NCBI GenBank assembly: GCA_903881585.1
Contig: CAIRTW010000091.1
Location: forward strand, 1 to 46,911
DNA from: an uncultured Bacteroidota bacterium
GTDB lineage: Bacteria; Bacteroidota; Bacteroidia; Chitinophagales; Chitinophagaceae
DNA length: 46,911 nt
Direction: 5' to 3'
Shown here: positions 42,825 through 46,911 of the stretch, in pieces
Numbering within the stretch: the stretch's first letter is position 1
Layout of the letters: each line of letters opens with the position of its first letter
Program-made: the position numbers and the translations under genes
Notes under the pieces: model-generated
Database searches by the model: none
What the model saw: only the letters and a program-made list of their open reading frames with translations
What the model was told of the DNA's origin: nothing

Positions 42825-43844
42825 CTAAAACAACATACCGCCACCTTCTTTTTTACGTCCCAGGTGTTTGTATGCTTTTTCTGTTGCCTCGCGGCCGCGG
42901 GGGGTGCGCATAATATAGCCCTCCTGTATCAGGAAGGGTTCATATACTTCTTCTATGGTGCCGGCCTCTTCGCTTACGGCTGTGGCTATGTTGCTGATGC
43001 CTGCGGGGCCGCCTTTGAACTTATCTATGAGGGTGGTTAGTATTTTGTTATCCATATCGTCGAGGCCGCTTTCATCTACGTTCAGGGCTTTGAGGCCATG
43101 CTCTACGATGGCCCGGTCTATAACGCCATTGCCCAACACCTGTGCAAAGTCGCGCATACGGCGCAGCAGGCCATTGGCTATACGGGGTGTACCGCGGCTG
43201 CGGCGGGCGATCTCGCCGGCGGCATCGGATGTGACCTTTACATTCAGTACACCGGCGGCGCGCATGATGATGCGCTGCAACACATCGGCAGTATAATACT
43301 CCAGCCGCGACTTGATGCCGAAGCGGGAAAGCAATGGCGCAGTGAGCAGGCCGCTACGTGTGGTAGCGCCCACAAGGGTGAACGGGTTGAGCGTAAGCTG
43401 TATGGAGCGAGCTGATGGCCCGCTGTCTATCATTATATCTATCTTGAAGTCCTCCATGGCGGCGTAGAGGTATTCTTCCACAACGGTGCTGAGGCGGTGT
43501 ATCTCGTCTATGAAGAGTACATCACGGGTTTCGAGGCTGGTGAGCAGGCCGGCGAGATCGGCAGGTTTTTCTATTACCGGGCCACTGGTTTCCTTTATGG
43601 CTACCCCCAGTTCGTTGGCTACAATGCGCGACAGTGTGGTCTTGCCGAGGCCGGGAGGGCCATGGAAGAGGATATGGTCGAGCGCTTCGCCGCGCATATT
43701 CGCCGCCTTGATGAATATGCGCAGGTTCTCAATAAGTTTGGGCTGCCCGGCAAAATCTTCAATGGTCTGCGGACGTATGGTATTCTCATACTCACGCTCC
43801 TGCGAAGACAACTCACCTGATGGCCTGACATGCGAACTGGACAT
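42825..43844 (-). CDS. ruvB: Holliday junction branch migration ATPase RuvB
   Basis: The 339-residue protein carries the RuvB family sequence throughout: [20 protein letters not shown], Walker [11 protein letters not shown] (residues 61-70), Walker [10 protein letters not shown], the arginine-finger region [13 protein letters not shown], and the C-terminal winged-helix domain with [16 protein letters not shown]. It drives branch migration at Holliday junctions together with RuvA. A -7-like TAATTTTA lies 4 nt before the ATG, so the mRNA may be leaderless. The Abi_2 gene is divergent on the other side. Confidence 0.97.
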   Translation of the reverse strand: MSSSHVRPSGELSSQEREYENTIRPQTIEDFAGQPKLIENLRIFIKAANMRGEALDHILFHGPPGLGKTTLSRIVANELGVAIKETSGPVIEKPADLAGLLTSLETRDVLFIDEIHRLSTVVEEYLYAAMEDFKIDIMIDSGPSARSIQLTLNPFTLVGATTRSGLLTAPLLSRFGIKSRLEYYTADVLQRIIMRAAGVLNVKVTSDAAGEIARRSRGTPRIANGLLRRMRDFAQVLGNGVIDRAIVEHGLKALNVDESGLDDMDNKILTTLIDKFKGGPAGISNIATAVSEEAGTIEEVYEPFLIQEGYIMRTPRGREATEKAYKHLGRKKEGGGMLF

Positions 43845-44020
43845 GCCTAAAATTAGGAAAAATAAGCTGCAACAACACTGCTATTTTATGTGGTTGCTAA
43901 AACAAGAGCTACTCGCGAAGAATAAAAATATTCTATTCTCGTTTTGTACTATAAAAAAATATGAATGGATTTTCACTAAAAAATCATATCAAAAAAATTA
44001 TTTTCAAAAGAGATTAATTG

Positions 44021-44028
44021 TATCTTTG
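44021..44028 (+). promoter_or_regulatory. -7 element in front of the Abi_2 leader RNA
   Basis: TATCTTTG fits TAnnTTTG exactly. With usual spacing the transcript begins near 44034-44036, directly at the foot of the hairpin and about 60 nt before the Abi_2 ATG. No -33 TTG. Confidence 0.55.
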
Positions 44029-44034
44029 TATCAA

Positions 44035-44085
44035 CATGCTCACCCCGCTTTCCGTTAGATCAGCGCTCTCAGGGTGAGCTTTTCA
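44035..44085 (+). ncRNA. Candidate structured leader RNA of the Abi_2 gene
   Basis: Right after the promoter GCTCACCC (44038-44045) pairs with GGGTGAGC (44072-44079), an 8-bp perfect stem enclosing a 26-nt loop that itself holds a CGC/GCG inner pair. TTTTCATTTCT follows at once, so the hairpin could end a short RNA or act as an attenuator before the gene. I recall reports of HEPN Abi_2/AbiF genes preceded by structured non-coding RNAs, which would fit, but I could not check that against this sequence. Confidence 0.45.
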
Positions 44086-44095
44086 TTTCTCATAT

Positions 44096-45004
44096 ATGGA
44101 TAGCAAAATTCCCTATGATAAACCATTTTTAAATTACCCGGAACAAGTAGAGCTACTAAAGAATAGGGGCATGATGATAGAAGATGAAAATAAACCCCTT
44201 CATCTTCTGAGTAAGATAAGTTACTACCGAATGTCGGGTTATTGGTATCCGCTGTACAGAACTGATGTTGAAAAAGAATTTAAAGAAGGTGCGAGTTTCA
44301 ACGTAGCATTTGAATGGTATTGTTTTGACAAGAATTTGAGGAAATTAATTTTGTGTGAACTTGAAAAGATCGAGATTGCCATAAGAGCAACTATCATTCA
44401 CGTTTTATCGGGCTATTTTGGCCCATTTTGGATTGAAGACCAAACACTGTTTCCTAATCAAAAGGGGCACGCTGAAATTCTTGCCAATATCAGTAAGGAA
44501 TATGAGCGGTGCGATGAAAAAATCATTGAGTCATTTAAAGAGAAATATTCTAATCCATTACCTCCCAGTTGGATGCTAATGGAAATCACATCTTTTGGAA
44601 CCCTTTCAACGATGTACAAGTATCTTAAACCGGGTAAAAGTAAGATTGAAATTGCCGAAAGTTTTGGGTTAGACATTTCAACTTTTGAATCCTGGTTACA
44701 TACTATGGTGTACGTCAGGAATATTTGCGCTCATCATAATAGATTATGGAACAGGGTACTTGGTATCCGACCTATAAAGTTGCAAAATCCCCAAAAGGAA
44801 TGGTTAGTTAATAAAGATACTTCCAATAGCAGAATATTTTATTTTGCAAGCATGATAGTTTACTTTTTAAACACAATCAATCCTAAGCAACAATTCCGGG
44901 AAAAATTTATTGATTTAGTTAAATCGCAGCAAAACTTAGATTATAACAGAATGGGATTTCCTGATGCATGGCAAGACGAACCAATGTGGAATAGAATTGC
45001 CTGA
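44096..45004 (+). CDS. Abi_2 family (AbiD/AbiF-like) protein with HEPN-type R-x4-H motif
   Basis: The 302-residue protein has the Abi_2 opening PFLNYPEQVELLKNRGMMIE, then LLSKISYYRMSGYWYPLY, and in the second half VYVRNICAHHNRLWNR. Residues Arg208 and His213 (RNICAH) form a HEPN ribonuclease signature. A second R-x4-H (RATIIH, Arg97-His102) may be chance. Abi_2 proteins cause abortive infection when a phage is sensed, probably by cutting RNA. The -7 element and hairpin RNA directly upstream suggest control by, or partnership with, that RNA. Base composition is AT-rich compared with neighbours such as ruvB, a sign of horizontal transfer. The stop is at 45002-45004. Confidence 0.9.
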   Translation: MDSKIPYDKPFLNYPEQVELLKNRGMMIEDENKPLHLLSKISYYRMSGYWYPLYRTDVEKEFKEGASFNVAFEWYCFDKNLRKLILCELEKIEIAIRATIIHVLSGYFGPFWIEDQTLFPNQKGHAEILANISKEYERCDEKIIESFKEKYSNPLPPSWMLMEITSFGTLSTMYKYLKPGKSKIEIAESFGLDISTFESWLHTMVYVRNICAHHNRLWNRVLGIRPIKLQNPQKEWLVNKDTSNSRIFYFASMIVYFLNTINPKQQFREKFIDLVKSQQNLDYNRMGFPDAWQDEPMWNRIA

Positions 45005-45038
45005 ATTAACCTTGTTCAATTTCCATATTCCCCGATCA

Positions 45039-45049
45039 GAGAGCACTGA
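45039..45049. repeat. Imperfect inverted copy of the leader-loop sequence, downstream of abi_2
   Basis: GAGAGCACTGA is complementary to TCAGCGCTCTC (44060-44070) in the Abi_2 leader at 10 of 11 positions. The copies flank the gene in opposite orientation. This could be a remnant border, a second RNA element or coincidence. Confidence 0.3.
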
Positions 45050-45080
45050 ACGCTCGATTTTCTCTTTGGATTTTCACCAA

Positions 45081-46076
45081 TTATTTTTGCGCCACCGCTG
45101 ATGCGGGGGTAAATTTTACCACGGTGTTTTCTTTAGCCGGCAGACTGTGCAGATAAGCATAGATCGCTGCCAGGTCATGGCGGTTCATACCGGCATACAT
45201 GGTCCAGGGCATTATGGTGTTGAATGCGCCCTTTTCTACCGGCTGTGGCGTGCAGGCAGAGTCGCAATATGATTTGAAGCGGTTGACAAACGCGTCTTCC
45301 GTCCAGTTTCCAATGCCTGTATTAGCGCTGGAAGTGATGTTGGCAGAACGAAGGACAGCGCCATCCGGCATTTTAAATTCCCTGCCGCCACTGAAAGCAA
45401 GTTCGGGAATTATCTGACCATGTTTATCTGGAGTATGGCATTCGCGGCAAGCGCAGGCATTGATGAGGTATGCTCCGTAAGCCAGCGTATTAGATTCATC
45501 GGGGCGCGCACCACCTGGGGCTTTCTGTGGAATGGTGTTGATGATAATATTCATAGGAAAGTCTGAAACGGAAGCTGGTACATCGTTGTCTATTGGCGCC
45601 AGCGAGCGGATGTATGCGATGATGCACATAATATCATCGGGGTCCATTCTTGAATAATATGTATAAGGCATTACCGGGAACATGGCCCGGCCTTCTTTAG
45701 TGACCCCTGTTGTGATGACCCGGAAAAGCTCTCCATCGGTATAGCGGCTGATGCCCTTTGGCGTAATATTCCGCGAAAGATAGCAACCCGGAAAACCGAA
45801 CTTCTGGTCGAAGCACTCGCCGCCCTTGCCCAGTGTGCCGGGCGTTAATGGCCCAGAGAATTTTGTCCAGTCGCGGGTGGAGTGGCAATCCATGCATACC
45901 GTCACGTGATTGGCCAGGTATTTGCCAGGCTCTATGCGTTCCGGGGTACTATTGATCTTAACTTCGGTTGCCGGGCCAACATTCGGCAGCGCTACTTTAA
46001 TGTAGGAGATGAGTGTGCCTACAATGACAAACAGGAAGAGCAAAATAAAGCCAGAGATCTTGAAATTTTTTTTCAT
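45081..46076 (-). CDS. Membrane-anchored diheme cytochrome c
   Basis: The 331-residue protein has an N-terminal anchor (ISGFILLFLFVIVGTLISYI) and two class I heme sites, CMDCH (Cys61, Cys64, His65) and CRECH (Cys210, Cys213, His214). Axial Met candidates follow each (AMFPVMPY; IMPWTMYAGM). The two halves resemble each other, suggesting an internal duplication. It should sit on the periplasmic face and pass electrons in respiration or to a dehydrogenase partner, though no partner gene is next to it. The start follows from the anchor sequence MKKNFKISG. Confidence 0.9.
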   Translation of the reverse strand: MKKNFKISGFILLFLFVIVGTLISYIKVALPNVGPATEVKINSTPERIEPGKYLANHVTVCMDCHSTRDWTKFSGPLTPGTLGKGGECFDQKFGFPGCYLSRNITPKGISRYTDGELFRVITTGVTKEGRAMFPVMPYTYYSRMDPDDIMCIIAYIRSLAPIDNDVPASVSDFPMNIIINTIPQKAPGGARPDESNTLAYGAYLINACACRECHTPDKHGQIIPELAFSGGREFKMPDGAVLRSANITSSANTGIGNWTEDAFVNRFKSYCDSACTPQPVEKGAFNTIMPWTMYAGMNRHDLAAIYAYLHSLPAKENTVVKFTPASAVAQK

Positions 46077-46296
46077 GCTACTTATTTTTTAGAGTGTGAA
46101 AAACAACCTTACTAAAAAATCGCCTGTGATCAAAAAGTCATCTATAAGCTACTATCTTGCAGGATAAAGGTATAAAATTTTTATTTTTTAAACGCCGGGA
46201 GCATGAATTGCCAGGTATTAATAGCAGTTGGCTGTTTGCCATCCATCCGTTGGGTCGTGTATATTTCATAGGGTTCAAAAAGGAGCATGGCAAAGG
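46077..46296. other. 220-bp gap before the cytochrome gene
   Basis: This region holds the AT-rich upstream area of the cytochrome gene (minus strand) and no ORF I can support. A -7-like TAAGGTTG (7 of 8) occurs on the minus strand near 46110. Confidence 0.3.
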
Positions 46297-46570
46297 CTAG
46301 AAGAGGTCGCTATGTGTGCCGGTTCTGGTTAAAAGAATTTCTTTTGTCTCTTCATCTTTTGACCAAACCAATAACCAGTCATTTTGAATATGGCATTCCA
46401 GAAAGCCTGTTATAATTGCCTGTCAGCTTGTGTGTCTTATATTTGGGCGGCAAACTTCCTGTCAATTCCAATATCTTAAATAAACTATTGATCAAACTTA
46501 AGTTCAACCCTCTTCTTTTACACAATTTGTAATCTTTTTCAAATTGCTTTGTTGTCTGAAGTTGGTACAC
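46297..46570 (-). pseudogene. YafQ-family toxin inactivated by a +1 frameshift
   Basis: The first part reads as a YafQ/RelE-fold toxin (MYQLQTTKQFEKDYKLCKRR ... PPKYKTHKLTGNYN) and then stops after an odd tail, SGMPYSK. One frame over, the DNA continues as the standard toxin end: LECHIQNDWLLVWSKD, EETKEILLTRTGTHSDLF and a stop at 46297. The C-terminal TGTHSDLF with its catalytic His is therefore out of frame. One extra base near 46440 accounts for the break. The antitoxin lies 3 nt upstream and is intact. As sequenced the toxin would lack its active site. Confidence 0.85.
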
Positions 46571-46573
46571 AGG

Positions 46574-46765
46574 TCATTTATTCAAAAATGAAATAAGCTC
46601 TTTTGCGCTTTTATGCTTTGTTGTTTTCCCCTTCTTTGCCTGCTCCATTGCTTTAATGGTGGTAACGTTCGCACTCGACTGTATTTGTGCAAAAGGAAGT
46701 GTCTTTACATAATGCAAAAAAGCTTCAGATTGTTTATCAGTGGTATCAATTACTATATAGGTCAT
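46574..46765 (-). CDS. Antitoxin of the YafQ-type pair
   Basis: The 63-residue protein begins MTYIVIDTTDKQSEAFLHYV and ends KHKSAKELISFLNK, with a hydrophobic first strand and charged helix as in small Bacteroidota RelB-like antitoxins. It precedes the frameshifted YafQ toxin by 3 nt on the minus strand. Its frame is intact. A -7 element (TAACTTTG, 46784-46791 on the minus strand) lies about 20 nt upstream. Confidence 0.75.
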   Translation of the reverse strand: MTYIVIDTTDKQSEAFLHYVKTLPFAQIQSSANVTTIKAMEQAKKGKTTKHKSAKELISFLNK

Positions 46766-46783
46766 ATAGCTTCAGTTTAATGA

Positions 46784-46791
46784 CAAAGTTA
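46784..46791 (-). promoter_or_regulatory. -7 element of the YafQ-type TA pair
   Basis: TAACTTTG on the minus strand matches TAnnTTTG exactly, 18 nt before the antitoxin ATG. No -33 TTG at normal spacing. Confidence 0.5.
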
Positions 46792-46837
46792 GTAAATACA
46801 AAGCAAGAATTTTGATAGTCGGATGCTATATACTCAC

Positions 46838-46871
46838 AAAAAAAACCTGCTTACGTTTTGGCATAAGCAGG
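46838..46871 (-). terminator. Rho-independent terminator of a minus-strand gene beyond the window
   Basis: On the minus strand TAAGCAGG... pairs with CCTGCTTA as an 8-bp stem around a 10-nt loop and runs into eight T. It should end a minus-strand transcript entering from the right edge. Confidence 0.8.
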
Positions 46872-46911
46872 CGTAATTTCTTTATCTCATTTCTATTCGG
46901 GCTGCGGTGTA

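Overview
The window looks like chromosomal DNA of a Bacteroidota bacterium, probably of the Chitinophagales (Chitinophagaceae-like). The signs are: four large secreted proteins with type IX secretion (T9SS) C-terminal sorting tails, plus a remnant of a fifth; many promoters with the Bacteroidota -7 element TAnnTTTG and little Shine-Dalgarno sequence; DUF4199 proteins; a BatA-type vWA protein; a PyrC-like protein; and an ECF sigma factor followed by an outer-membrane-barrel protein. I found no rRNA, tRNA, CRISPR array, transposase or phage genes.

Layout. 1-933: AAA ATPase, probably truncated. 1026-2885: both subunits of a 3-oxoacid CoA-transferase and an ArsC-like protein. 2900-8120: exported proteins, a T9SS cargo protein and a ChlI/MoxR-like AAA+ ATPase. 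8253-9279: remnant of a T9SS cargo gene, then yidD, rnpA and rpmH on the minus strand. 9502-9956: intact YoeB-type toxin-antitoxin (TA) pair. 10037-14517: BatA-like protein, a PyrC-like protein lacking its metal ligands, and two DUF4199 membrane proteins. 14555-18030: acyltransferase, a palindromic repeat array, a TPR-containing class III nucleotide cyclase and a small membrane protein. 18727-20217: gene-poor tract rich in perfect inverted repeats. 20218-22341: ECF sigma factor and its linked barrel protein, each broken by one in-frame TAA. 22448-33245: three very large T9SS cargo proteins. 33415-39820: RND efflux operon (pump, adaptor, TolC-type channel). 39846-39961: palindromic repeat bracketed by a 60-bp duplication of the channel gene's 3' end. 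40046-40577: TA pair whose toxin has an in-frame TAA. 40746-43844: DUF349 protein, small His-rich lipoprotein, RuvB. 44021-45004: Abi_2 family protein with a HEPN-type R-x4-H motif behind a short structured leader RNA. 45081-46076: diheme cytochrome c. 46297-46765: TA pair whose YafQ-type toxin is frameshifted.

Two themes stand out. First, decay: five genes are broken by a single lesion or reduced to end fragments (sigma factor, barrel protein, RelE/ParE toxin, YafQ toxin, one T9SS cargo), while both antitoxins next to broken toxins remain open. Second, non-coding structure: two-hairpin palindromic units, short periodic word repeats in many gaps, an archipelago of hairpins, and a promoter-proximal hairpin in front of the Abi_2 gene. 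The best candidate for a little-described system is the HEPN Abi_2 gene with its leader RNA. All functional statements rest on reading the sequence and on recalled family knowledge; no database search was possible.
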